Assembly: GCF_003590095.1 (NCBI RefSeq)
Contig: NC_039498.1
Coordinates: 1,116,001 to 1,180,000, forward strand
DNA: 64,000 nt
Origin: Trichoplusia ni
Lineage: Eukaryota; Arthropoda; Insecta; Lepidoptera; Noctuidae
Direction: 5' to 3'
The translations under genes and the position numbers were made by a program. The first letter of the stretch is position 1, and every line of letters begins with the position of its first letter. Under the pieces are notes generated by a model. That model had not been told where the DNA came from, did no database searches, and was given only the letters and a program-made list of their open reading frames with translations. Positions 1-10,794 of this stretch are shown here, in pieces.

Positions 1-158
1 TAAAATAATAATGATTACCAAACCATATGTACCTATCTGAACAAATAGAGTATTATTAGATCATTCTAAAGATTTGAAATTCTCAAATCCCTTAGTCATA
101 ATTACAGCAACTGAGGTCCCAACACTACACTTTGAAGGCATCACATTATATTGCGGTC

Positions 159-207
159 GTGGGAGCAAGACAACGCTATACATGACATAGCCCCATCTCT
201 CTCCCAC
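159..207 (+). repeat. short CTCCCAC-ended repeat, copy 1
   Basis: GTGGGAGCAAGACAACGC ... CCATCTCTCTCCCAC. The ends are complementary (GTGGGAG/CTCCCAC). Three relatives are at 22963-23017 (-), 42802-42852 (+) and 52967-53019 (+). Confidence 0.6.
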
Positions 208-544
208 ATCGGCATTATTAGTGAGTCGTGACGGAAGGCAATTTGTTCAATAAATTGAACTGATTTATCTAATTCTAGGGTCTATAGGTACAAGTCTAGT
301 TTCAGATCGGGCGACTGCCGAATCAATTACGTCATAGACTTAAATAGAATGTTTAGTCATTAGCTTAATTACTTACAAATTGTAGTTATAATAGGACAGT
401 TAAATATTGAGTTTACTGTATTCAGTTTAACTGAAGTCCTTAGTTATTAAGCTGACTGCTTTTAGTGTATCTTTTTTAATTAGTTACGTAATATCTAATT
501 CATCTTAAAAGAAGAGACTACGAATAGTGTAATTTTAGAGGTTT

Positions 545-672
545 CTTAGATTTACGCGAATGTTAGACATTGAAATAAAATTACGTTTACGGATTTAATC
601 GTGCTTTAATTTCAGATTTTAGTTCCCGACGTTCCGACATCTTTGCAGGTATCATGGTCACGGGCAGACAGA
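545..672 (+). repeat. copy of the 14.3-kb dispersed repeat
   Basis: CGCGAATGTTAGACATTG, TTACGGATTTAATCGTGC, TTAGTTCCCGACGTTCCG and ATCATGGTCACGGGCAGAC. The right inverted arm is absent. Confidence 0.7.
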
Positions 673-675
673 GAT

Positions 676-1890
676 AGCGTTCGTCTCAATAGAAGATGTT
701 GCTCGTTCTACCTTCATATTTTAACTAATTATTTGTGGTCCGACCTACGCAGTATGAGCTCACTGTGTCTTGATGTCTTGCAGCGCTGCGCTGGGTTTGG
801 CCTAATTTATATATTATTGGGTCCCAAGTAGGTGATATCTTCCAGCCATATTCTCTATTGAAATTAGGGTGTTTTTTATTCTTAATAGCCTTGCGAAGCA
901 TCCTAGGTAGGAATTTGGATTCTTTGGCGACGATCTGGGGTTGGTCAAATCTAATATAATTTGCATTCATTCATCTGCAATTGTAGCCGTGTTTTCCACC
1001 AACGCTAACGATTGCAATTGTCAATAATAAATCTAGCTTTCATCTATTTTTAGTAAAACACATTTAATTCTATCGCAATTAATATTTCGAGGGTATAAGC
1101 CGCTCCTTAATTATTTAGAATCATCACAATGCTTGTTTGAGACTCTTCAATTATACGAATTTAAATTTGAAGAAGCCTTGTTCTTAGATCGTAAGGGGTG
1201 GATAAGAAAATGAAAGATTAAACTTTCACTTAAATTGTAGGTATTCTTGTAATCCTACTCGTATTTAAGATCCCACAGATGGACAAAGTACTACAGTCTT
1301 ATTGTTGCGTTTGTCACACTAATATGTGTATATGTGCAGTATTTAAGTGTGTGTTTTATGTGGGTGTAGGTTTGTTACTTCCTCACGCTCAAACACGCTC
1401 AAACAACTGTACAGATTTCATTGATATTTGATATGGATATAGCTCACAGGCTGACTCCTTAGCTTAACACATAGACACATTCTTTAAAGGTTACAATGCA
1501 TTCGTAAACTAAGTATCCAGACTGAAAAAGCTGACTGCAACAGCTAGTTAGATAATACAGAAATTAAAAATTCTAGATAACTTTTTATGTCTGTATCAGA
1601 TCCCACTGCTTTGCAAGAGTCTGCCCCTTTACGTCGATAAAACAAGAAAATGATTCCTTATCCATCCCTATATATTCCAAGCCCTCAAGATTCGGAGCGC
1701 TTCAGAAGCCGTTGCGAATATGCTCGAGATGAAACTGTAGAAACGTAGACAAAGCCGGGGGATTTACTTGTACAAGTTTTTAACTATACCAGTAGTTATA
1801 ATAAGTAGTTAACATTACACCGGTAACCAACAATAACATGAAAAGTCTATTGTGTAACTTAATTATTAACTTTGGAGTTAAGCTTATGTC
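676..1890. other. no gene seen
   Basis: A/T-rich sequence. A diverged Helitron-like 5' stretch (GTGTGTTTTATGTGGG to TTTCATTGATATTTG) lies near 1325-1425; otherwise nothing recognised. Confidence 0.5.
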
Positions 1891-1896
1891 ATTTAA

Positions 1897-1995
1897 CTAG
1901 CTGTTTCCCGTGGTTTCACCCGCGGTTTATAACATCTCGTGGTTATTTTACGGTTTTCTGTGTAAGAAACGTCATCATATGTATTTTTCTAGCCC
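1897..1995 (-). mobile_element. Helitron 3' end remnant
   Basis: CTAG at 1897-1900 followed by CTGTTTCCCGTGGTTTCACC and CGCGG, the hairpin end of a Lep1-like element read in reverse. Other isolated ends of this kind are at 5680-5692, 9613-9629, 25428-25448 and 35005-35030. Confidence 0.5.
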
Positions 1996-2456
1996 ACTGT
2001 GTCCCACAGCTGGGCAAATCTTTCCACGATTCTCTGTCCTGGGCCTCATGGAACCATATTAGGTATATAAATGTGGAATAATAAAGATTTCTTTCAATTT
2101 ATATTCAAAACTATGACAGCCATCAAAATATGACAAATATTTGACAGGAAAGCACTTACCATCAACCTAAAAATTAAAACAGTACCAATAAAATATTTAA
2201 ATAAAAAACAGCTACCCAAAACATCAACAAATAAGATACAATCAAATCACTTCCGTGTTACTTGAACTTATATAAAATGCACATAGAATCACAATTACGC
2301 CTACGGTACCCTAAAATTCATGTAGCATCATACCATCTGATCAGCGATTAGTTCACTGCAATTAGAGTTTAACGGGTAACTTAACTGTTTTAGTTAACTG
2401 CTCGCGTTTGTTTGGTATTGATAAGTTTAGGTGAGTGGGGGAGATAATATGATCAC

Positions 2457-2732
2457 AGGTTAAGCTACGCTTGACACGGTCGGTCCGTGGATGGGTGACC
2501 ATCTTTGACATAACGAGTTCCTCCGAGTTTCGGAAGGCATGTTAAATTGTGAGTCCCGGCTGTTATTCATATATCTTTGACAGTCGTTACAGGTAGTCAG
2601 AAGCTAGTAAGTCTGACAACCAGTCTAACTAAGGGGTATCGTGTTGCCCAGGTAACTGGGTTGGGGAGGTCAGACAGGCTGAATAGCTCATAGCTGAATT
2701 CGGTTAGACTGAAAGCCGACCCCAACATAGTT
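2457..2732 (+). mobile_element. 5S-rRNA-headed SINE, family D
   Basis: The head GGTTAAGCTACGCTTGAC, CACGGTCGGTCCG and TGGATGGGTGACC follows the order of the 5S rRNA internal control region (TTAAGC...GGTTAGTA..GATGGGxGACC). The body has CCTCCGAGTTTCGGAAGG, TTGACAGTCGTTACAGG and TTGCCCAGGTAACTGGG. The end is GCCGACCCCAACATAGTT. Comparison with 5S is from memory of the gene's conserved boxes. Confidence 0.75.
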
Positions 2733-3026
2733 AACACATATTTTTCATCAAAATTCATCATTTTTAAATAACAATATTTTTTTATAAAAGTAATCTGTGG
2801 TCAAAACTTGGACAGTATATTTACTTGTTGAATCAATAATAAGTTAACATGTAGGTAACTAACGTTACGGTATCTAAGAGTTATCGTTTAAACCCGTTTA
2901 TAAATCGTTAGTTAAAATGACTGTGATTGCTATAACTGTAATTTACTAGATTGCGATTTGTTTAGATTCGTTTGGTAGGTGACGTCATTATAATGTTTTA
3001 GGGTTACGTACGGATGAGGTAAAAAC

Positions 3027-3075
3027 GCAACGCTATAACTGAGGCAGTGTTTTTCTGCCTCAGTTATAGCGTTGC
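3027..3075. repeat. perfect 21-bp hairpin
   Basis: Stem GCAACGCTATAACTGAGGCA plus G (3027-3047), 7-base loop TGTTTTT, perfect complement 3055-3075. The flanks (GGGTTACGTACGGATGAGG, CACAGATGATGTATTTCTG) resemble family G, so it probably formed inside a degenerate copy of that repeat. Confidence 0.9.
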
Positions 3076-3535
3076 CACAGATGATGTATTTCTGTTGCAG
3101 GTGTCTTATTAAATGGCAGTTATATGATTATGAAGTAATAAAATGGGATTAACATTATAAGTCATCAAAGCTTAAATTATAATGTAACCAACATCACTGT
3201 CACTTGTCACTCATCCTCAAATTGATTTGTCTCCTAATAATAAGTTCTTTTTAGCCCATATGCACCGAACCCATTGTCGCTAATCCGATTCGCACTTGAC
3301 CGATTTTTGTAGTCAACAGCGGCAGATTTTCTGATAGATTATGAATAGTCAAATAATTGCTGTTTTCAAAAGACTTAACAACATAAGAAAAGGATATTTT
3401 GAATACGTACTTATTTACATTTTAGTTAATTTTCAAGAATGACTAACAGATTTTCGACTCTTACAAGTGTCTACCAGTTCAATTGCTGATTAGGAGAGGA
3501 AACGCTGATCAAATGGTTCAAATGTATAGAAATAA

Positions 3536-3795
3536 TAGGCACAATGAAGGTTCCGTACAAATAGGACTGAGAATAAAAAAAATGCAGGATTAAATTGGCC
3601 ACCCATCGTATTTTTGACGGTAACTTCAACTTTATTTTTGATTTTTACTATTCATTGTCATAGCGGCTACAGAAATACAATATGTTATTACGTTTTATGA
3701 GATATAGCTTGCTGACAGATGGTCAGACAAAAGTGCATGGGTAATTGGGTACAATTTTTACCATAATTATTATTAAATTAATTAATGGGTACAAA
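3536..3795 (+). repeat. family G dispersed repeat
   Basis: AAGGTTCCGTACAAATAGG, CATAGCGGCTACAGAAATAC, TTTATGAGATATAGC and GACAGATGGTCAGAC in order. Other copies: 12075-12285 (+), 23345-23525 (-), 29815-29960 (+), 34508-34580 (+), 49530-49625 (+), 60755-60995 (+). Unclassified; found widely in moths as far as I recall. Confidence 0.65.
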
Positions 3796-3799
3796 AAGT

Positions 3800-5670
3800 G
3801 CAAGAAAATCTGCTTGCAGGTATTTAGTTGGTCTCTGTGATCATTACATTCGCTTGTATTTTTCTTAATCTGCATTTTTTTTCATCTTTTCTTTGATAAT
3901 TAAATACACTAACTCTGTTATAAATTATCAAAACAGAGTTTACCGCCGTTATCTATAAAACAATCTTATCGTGAACACAATCGTTGTCAGCGCCATCTAG
4001 TAAGTCGCGTCTAAATTAACTCGCGGGAAATTAAAATCGCAAACATTATTGGGGGTTCCGCGGCGGTGCCTCAGAGCTTTTAGATAAAAAATGGATTATT
4101 TATTAAATGTGTTCGAATTCCACAAAACCATTTAAAGACAAGCGTTAAAAGGACGCAATTAATACATTAATTCCAAGAAAAAGCGACACGAAAATAAAAT
4201 CTTGTTGTAATTAGCTAAAATGTAAGCATTCAAATTCAAAACGGTTAATCAGAAACCCTTATTTACATTTCACTAAAACTTAATTCACAGATATTTCTCG
4301 AGATAAAAATCTGTGTACAGCAAGTTAACTAAATAATCACCAATTAAAGTTAAACGATTGATATCTAGTGATTGGTGGTGATTAATACGATATTTTTAAT
4401 AATTTATCACCATCCGATTGAGATCGGTGTTTCTAAACGAGACGAAATAAGATGGCGGTACATTTTTAAAATGGCCGCACAGAGATTTGTACAGAGTAGC
4501 TGAAGAACAGAGAGATACTTTCTTTGCCAGAAATATTAAGTCAGATGAGATTTAGAATTAATTAATTTTATCAGGTCATTAAAATATGTCTGTAATAATA
4601 AGCATCGTAGATTAAGGTTTATTTTTTTTGAAGTTTTATCATTGTTTTTTTTTGTGAGCGGAAATTTTAATGTAAAAATTACTTATAAAAAATAGAGTTA
4701 TAATTTTTACTTCATTGGTTTTTTTTTCATTTGCACTGATTATTTTTTTTTAATCTTAGTTATCTTTTGTGTTTACCACCTGCCATCCCACAGCTGGGCA
4801 ACATTTATCTTTTGTCCGCTTTTAGAACTTTTTCCTCCAAGAAAGTTATTTTCTTTTCTTTAACTCATTCGTTTTCACTACTCTGTGATTATCGAGAAAT
4901 TAATTGGCGCCAAAATCGTGTGACCGTTTCGAAACAATGTCAAAATCTTTTTGCGTTAACAGTTGCCAGTGCAAAATAAAAAAAGGACTGAAACAGATAA
5001 AGCAAAAACGTTCGGAGGACAAATTTCTTACGCTTTTCTGAACCAAACGCTTACCACGACAATTTGCACTTGGATATTTTATCCTTTTCAAACGTTGAAT
5101 CTTATTGCTATGGGAATAAGGGTGATGTTAGATTGTATTTCAAAGGGTTGTTTAATTTGAGGTGTAAAAATTAAATTTGTTGCCTTACAAGTTTTTATTC
5201 TTGAGTTTAATTGTGCGAAATTGTTGCATACATGTTTTTGATGGAGTAAAAATAAAAAATCTATCTTTCCAAATATTCTGTTCGATTCTCAACTCTATCG
5301 CTTAAGGAATAAGGTTTACGTTTTAATTATAATGACGGTAAGTATTTGTTTTTCAGTTTTATTATTATTGTGAAGCGATAATTGGCTTGTGAAGTGTGAT
5401 TATTTTGAGGTTATTTAATTTGTAGCGTCAGTCATAACATTGTGATGATGTATTAATTGGTTTTGACACGAAATTTATATAATTATCGCATTTATTTTTG
5501 TATGTAAGTGTTGTGATGAATGTTGTACATTGGAACGATTAATTTATTCGTATAATTTCATTCGTTATTTTTTTACAAGTTTCTTAAGCACATTATTGGT
5601 AGAATTGGTTTTTCTTTCATATATTTTCGCTTTTAATTATCATTTTATTGCACGAATAACCGAAAGTTTT
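3800..5670. other. no gene seen
   Basis: Contains a modestly GC-rich spot at 4015-4085 (GGGGGTTCCGCGGCGGTGCC), paired GATGGCGG and ATGGCCGC words at 4451-4478, T-rich runs at 4620-4760 and a reverse LINE end near 4780. Small plus/minus frames at 4767-5160 overlap one another and have no family features. Confidence 0.5.
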
Positions 5671-5739
5671 ACGGGACGCGGTCAACAGCTAGTATTTAAA
5701 AAATAATATTTTCTTTTACTTACACTTTTATAGACAGCA

Positions 5740-5965
5740 CTAGCTTTTCCCCGCGGCTTCGCCCGCGTCGAGGTCGGTTATATCGCGTTTCCAAGAGAAC
5801 TCTTCAAAATTCCGGGATAAAAACTATCCTATGTTCTTTCTCGAGGTCAACTCTATCTCTGTACCAAATTTCATTTAAATCAGTTCAGCGGTTTAGACGT
5901 GAAAGCGTAACAGACAGACAGACACACAGACAGAGTTACTTTCGCATTTATAATATTATAAAGGA
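5740..5965 (-). mobile_element. non-autonomous Helitron, second subfamily
   Basis: The minus-strand end is CTAG at 5743-5740, preceded by a GCGGGCGAAGCCGCGG hairpin. The other end is TCCTTTATAATATTATAAA after A. It contains CGGGATAAAAACTATCC and a CAGACAGACAGACACA run. The family shares Helitron termini with the Lep1-like copies but has a different interior. Confidence 0.8.
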
Positions 5966-7640
5966 TATATATAGGGAAAAAAGAGTATAAAAGGTGATTT
6001 CAGGTTGTCACTGTGTAGTAGCATGATAATATAAGTAGGTAGTTACTAAGTAGGTAGGTAGTTAGGTAGGTACCTAAGTAAACTGCCATTATCTGTCGTG
6101 TTAAGAGGAGGCTGGCGAACACAGATCCGGCGATTCGTTGAGTCGTTCTGCGTCACTTTAGTTCAAGCTAGATGAAGCCGTAAGGGCAAACACGCGATGT
6201 TTTAGTTAATAAAGTAGGGAGACAGCTTCTGTTGAATATTGTTGAATGTTGTGTAACTGAATGTAAGTATTCGTAAATTGTCGAAAAGTTTTCCCGCCCG
6301 ATACATATTGAAAATCATTCCACGAGAACAGAAAATCGGGATAAAACCATCCTATGTGTTAATCCTGGTTATAAACTATCTGTGTATCAAGTTTTGTCTA
6401 AATTCGTTCAGTGGTTTTTGCGTGAAAGAGGAACAATCATACAAAAACTACTTTTTATTTGCCTTACATATCTATTTGTTGAATGGTAGACGCTAATTAG
6501 TGATCGCTACAATCAGTGAGTGACCATCGTGAGTTAAAAATCTATTTGAATGAAGGTGTAGATGTATGACAGGCAACAAGATGTTTATCAATATAGAAGT
6601 ATCTGTGGTTTTCTGATTTGATATACAAAATAAAAACATGGCTAAAATAGCTCGGAATAGCATACTTATTATTCGTTTACACAAAATGTCAAATGTATTT
6701 AGGCATGAAGACATTTAGTGTGGCAAAATATATAAAAAAATACACATGCACCCTGAAAAAAATTACGCCACTTTTTTTGGTCATGTAATAATGTCTAGTT
6801 TATTAGAAGCGTTTTCCATAATATTTACCTTTACATGGCGTCTTGTGGAACCTACAGGATACCTTGGTGTAACGGGCAAATACTTCAAGCATAGGGTGTT
6901 CAAAAATATACCTACTCATACAATGTAATTTATATATGTTAATCATTTATAAAAAATGCATAATTAAATTTCATTTATTTTTCATATAATATGATTAAAT
7001 TTTGAATATGCTTTGATATACATTTTCAAAGTGTTGCGATTAAGGGTTATTGTTTTTAATTAACAGTTGTTATTTTTAGTTTTAAGATTTCTTTTTCTTT
7101 TTTTTTATGTTTCATAGAAATTAAATCTTGTTTGTATATTACTGTAACAAAAAAAATCATTTGAGTAAATGTAGTAATAAGTTATATATGTATTATTATT
7201 TTCACTTTTTTTTTACGTTTTGATATTAATGGATCGACTTATACCTGAGTTAATGAGTATTTTGAACTAACAAAAATTTTTAAATCCATATTTTGTAACA
7301 TAAAACTAAGGCGTTACCATTTAACTATTAAATAAACATTATTTATCACTTACCGAACATATTTCCTCTTTTCTATCAATTAATGTAACATTGAAACAGA
7401 TAGATTTCGACCATTTTATCGATATTGAATTACGTTGTGTTAATAGCTGGCGAGCGCGCGAATCGATCGCGTCGCGTCGCCATGATGGCTGAATAACCTT
7501 TGGTTCCATATATTTGTGTAATCTATGGAGTTTATTATAGAGAAGTTAGACATTTTATATTATGATGATAAGGATGATGATAATTTTCTAATGTTCGTCA
7601 GGTAATTTAATGAGTAAGTTTATTTGGCTGTGTGTTTTTA
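5966..7640. other. mostly no gene seen
   Basis: A GTAGGTAG run at 6036-6072, one degenerate Helitron (listed), A/T-rich sequence, and a short GC spot GGCGAGCGCGCGAATCGATC near 7449. Confidence 0.5.
6278..6475 (-). mobile_element. degenerate Helitron-like repeat
   Basis: Interior words CGGGATAAAACCATCC, GTTATAAACTATCTGTGT and TTCGTTCAGTGGTTTTTGCG match the 42.1-kb copy. The termini are lost. A 72-codon frame here is a shadow. Confidence 0.6.
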
Positions 7641-7642
7641 AT

Positions 7643-7830
7643 CCCTGATGCGAAATGTCGGGGTGTTTCAGTTTCACGTGTTACGTGTGTCTGTTGGTAC
7701 CATTATTTTTCACGAACCGATTTTTTTTTATTTATACAAATTTAACCCCTGATTCGAAATGTCGGGGTGTCCTAAGTTTGAAGTGTTTGTCTGTTTGTAC
7801 CATTGTATCTCACGAATCGTTTTTTTATTT
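7643..7830 (+). repeat. tandem duplication, about 104-bp unit
   Basis: CCTGATGCGAAATGTCGGGG at 7643 recurs as CCTGATTCGAAATGTCGGGG near 7748. TACCATT...CTCACGAA(C/T)CG follows in both. The plus-strand frames here are shadows of the duplication. Confidence 0.7.
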
Positions 7831-8098
7831 TATACAAATTGTTTATACATTGAAAAGCTTAATCGTGACGTCATTACCGTGTATAAATTTTTCGTAACGT
7901 CACAAGAACTGCTAAATTTCAAAATAAAAGTTTGTTATTTGTTCTAGTTGTGAATTACGCCTCAATAAATTGGAAGAATGGTTTTAGTAGACTTTATAGT
8001 CAAGTGTTAAATATCTACCATTTTGTATTTTTTGTTCAGATTGAAAGCATCTCCAGAATAAGGTTGATCAGAGTAGTCGGGAACCACTGCTACCATAA

Positions 8099-8116
8099 GC
8101 AGGACATTGGTCCTGC
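8099..8116. repeat. GCAGGAC hairpin, copy 1
   Basis: GCAGGAC-ATTG-GTCCTGC, a 7-bp perfect stem. Shares its core with 8454-8473 and 10199-10220. Confidence 0.7.
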
Positions 8117-8344
8117 ATTGCGTAATCTGCAATACAAATAGATATACTTTTAGGTTTATTTTAACGACTTTATTTGTCAAAATTTTTCATTTTTATCGTG
8201 GACGAATTTTCAAATTCATTCGGAAGATTTTCGACCGACATGGTTTCACAACGGTTGTCGATACCGTTCAGCGTGAACATAACGTTTGTCCTGCTCATCG
8301 TAACATAATGGTTACAGCTTTTTATTGCATAATATGTGTTTTTA

Positions 8345-9690
8345 TTTAGGTTTGCTAATTTTCAGTAACTACATTTTATTGAGCTCTGCACTCCAAGATG
8401 ATGTTTTGTATCATAAAATAAAAGTTTTCAGCCATTTAAGACATTTAACCAAATGCAGGACTTTTGTCCTGCAGGTGGTTTATATGATTTTCTTAGTCAT
8501 TTAATGATTAGTCGTGCAAATTTTCTGAATACTCATGTCAATCAGGGTTAAAACCTTAAATAAACATTAAAATATTACTTTTCTCCTAATAAAAGTTCCA
8601 GAATTAAACAAGACCCTCGGGTATCTTAGAAAAAGTTATAAGCTTTGATTATTTGAAACTAAAACTTAATTAAACGGATTCTTTTTGACAATAAACTTCT
8701 TCTTAAACAATCATGTAAACTCACAAAATTAGTGAGTCTTAATATTTAGCCATGAAAATTAAAAAAAAAACAAAAACGAGCAAATGAAAACAAATCCACA
8801 CATTTAATTAAGATTTAGGTTTTTATAGATGTAGAAAGTATAAATGAAAACGAAAAAAAGTTTACAAAATGTACAATTATAAATAGAATATATATTTTAA
8901 TTCATAAAAGGCATCTCAAGGTATCCAAAAACAAGACTTTAGAGAAACTAATAGAATTAAATTAGAATTTAAACTGCTCATAAAACCATCATGCGGATAA
9001 AATTGTCAGGTTGATTAGTCAATGCGTGTGGATCATTGGCTAATCTGTAAAAAGAAAAACCCATATTATAGGTATCCCATTTATCAAAAAAATTACCATA
9101 GAAACAGATTTATTAAGAGTTAAATTCCAAAATGATTTTCCGTATTTGAGCTAGTCCTCAAGTTAATCGCGTATTCTGGGTGAATACTAACTCAATTCAA
9201 AAATTTAAATATGACAAAATATTCATTAAATACCAAACATTTTATTTATTTAGTTTCAAAATCATTAATCATTACGCGAGACGCGCTATAGAGCACTTTT
9301 GCAGAGCGTTACAGTTACAGTCGGGAGAATTTTACGTCGTGTATAAGTTCCTTTCACGAATTCAAGCCTTATCTGATTCTTTAAACTTCGTACACATATT
9401 TTTGGAGATGTAAGAAGTAACATAATATACTATTTATTAAGAAAAAAAAAATGATTTTTACGAAAAAATAATATTGTTTCAACGCCACCTAGCGGTTAAA
9501 TAATGAAGCTCCAACACTTCCAACTCTGAGTACTGTAATAACGCTGTACTGTTTTACCGACGGTCACGTGAAACATGAACTACTGCGTGCTACAAAGTGC
9601 TGCAAAGTCGCGAGCAACAGCTAGCTACTTATAAAAATATGTGAAGTGATGTAGATTGTTCAAAAATACCAACATTTTGTTGAATGTACG
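8345..9690. other. no gene seen
   Basis: Two hairpins (listed), then A/T-rich sequence. CGCCACCTAGCGG at 9483 and the isolated Helitron end at 9613-9629 are the only recognisable words. The 77-codon frame at 9180 shows no family motif. Confidence 0.45.
8454..8473. repeat. GCAGGAC hairpin, copy 2
   Basis: TGCAGGAC-TTTT-GTCCTGCA, an 8-bp perfect stem, preceded by TTAACCAAA. Confidence 0.75.
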
Positions 9691-9694
9691 TAAT

Positions 9695-9900
9695 AATGTA
9701 TTTTTGCCACGTCTTTATAAACTCACTTTCTTGTTTGTTTCTTTGTTAGTCGTTTCGGTGAGATTTTTAAAAGTCTATTTTGAGGCCCTTCCCGATAAGC
9801 TAGCAGGCTGAAATTTTCAAACCTGATGACAATGCAATTTACAACTATAAAAACAGTTGTACCGAGTTTGTTAAAATTTGAATGGAGTGACAATTAAAAA
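9695..9900 (+). repeat. family J dispersed repeat
   Basis: TTTATAAACTCACTTTC, TTCCCGATAAGCTAGCAGG, CTGAAATTTTCAAACC and ATGCAATTTACAACTA. A reverse copy sits at 57828-57982. Confidence 0.6.
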
Positions 9901-10198
9901 CGTGGGTATTCAGATTTTTTTAATTTAATATTTTTATTATTTACTGAAATAAACATTAATATCAATAGAGTCCGGACAATTGTCGAAATTTATTGAAATT
10001 GGACGGTTAGTAATTTTTTTTTATTTACGAGATAGTAAATATCAAAAAAACTATAAATATTGTAATTATAAAAGGACTCAAAAAATACTTTTAATTTGCA
10101 CAGGGTATATTTTGTTATTTCTACGCCAACTAAAATATTGGTTATAGCCAAAAAATCATTGTGAAAACCCTCAGCTCACAATAAGAGACCATAACCAA

Positions 10199-10220
10199 CT
10201 GCAGGACTTTTGTCCTGCAG
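10199..10220. repeat. GCAGGAC hairpin, copy 3
   Basis: CTGCAGGAC-TTTT-GTCCTGCAG, a 9-bp perfect stem, preceded by ATAACCAA, the same left context as copy 2. Confidence 0.75.
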
Positions 10221-10599
10221 AGGAAAATGAAGAACTGATCTGTTTCAAACCTTCAGGAATCATTAAAAGAACCTGTAAAATTACTTGGGATTAAATACTA
10301 AGTAAAGTGTACAAATAAACTACTAAATAAATTAAAATAAATAAAAAAAAACATATTTAAAAATAAAACTATTTTAAATAATATTTATTTTAATTAAACA
10401 ACCCATTTCTAATATTATTTCAATCAAAACCAACTCAAAATTAATAAAAATAAAATACTTAAAAAATCAGAAAAAAGCTCAAAAATAATTTATTTCAACA
10501 TTAACAATAAATTCTACAACCAAAAATAGACCCGAAAAAAAAATCTCATGGAAATCCATCCATAAAACGATTTAATATAAACCCTTTTATTTAAAAGGA

Positions 10600-10790
10600 T
10601 TTTGCCAAGCTTTAAGCAGATTGAATACCGCTGTCCGTGCGAGCAGCCGGACTGCGGTACGCAATCTGCCGTATTCGGAGCGCGCTCCGCCGTCCTGCCT
10701 TTGCCGTACCCCCACTCCTCCACCGCTCCTCAGCCCCCCGGACCCCGCCAACACCCCGCCCTCGCCCTAACCCCTCTGACATGCGCAATA
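10600..10790. promoter_or_regulatory. GC-rich island, possible promoter or regulatory element
   Basis: About 190 bases far richer in G+C than the surrounding A/T tracts, with many CpG and a CCCCCCGG / CCCCGCC pyrimidine-rich centre. A long A-rich stretch (10270-10600) precedes it; GCGGCCATATTG follows at 10867. No recognisable protein in any frame. It could be an unmethylated regulatory region, a non-coding first exon or a degraded repeat; I cannot decide which. Confidence 0.3.
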
Positions 10791-10794
10791 ATTA

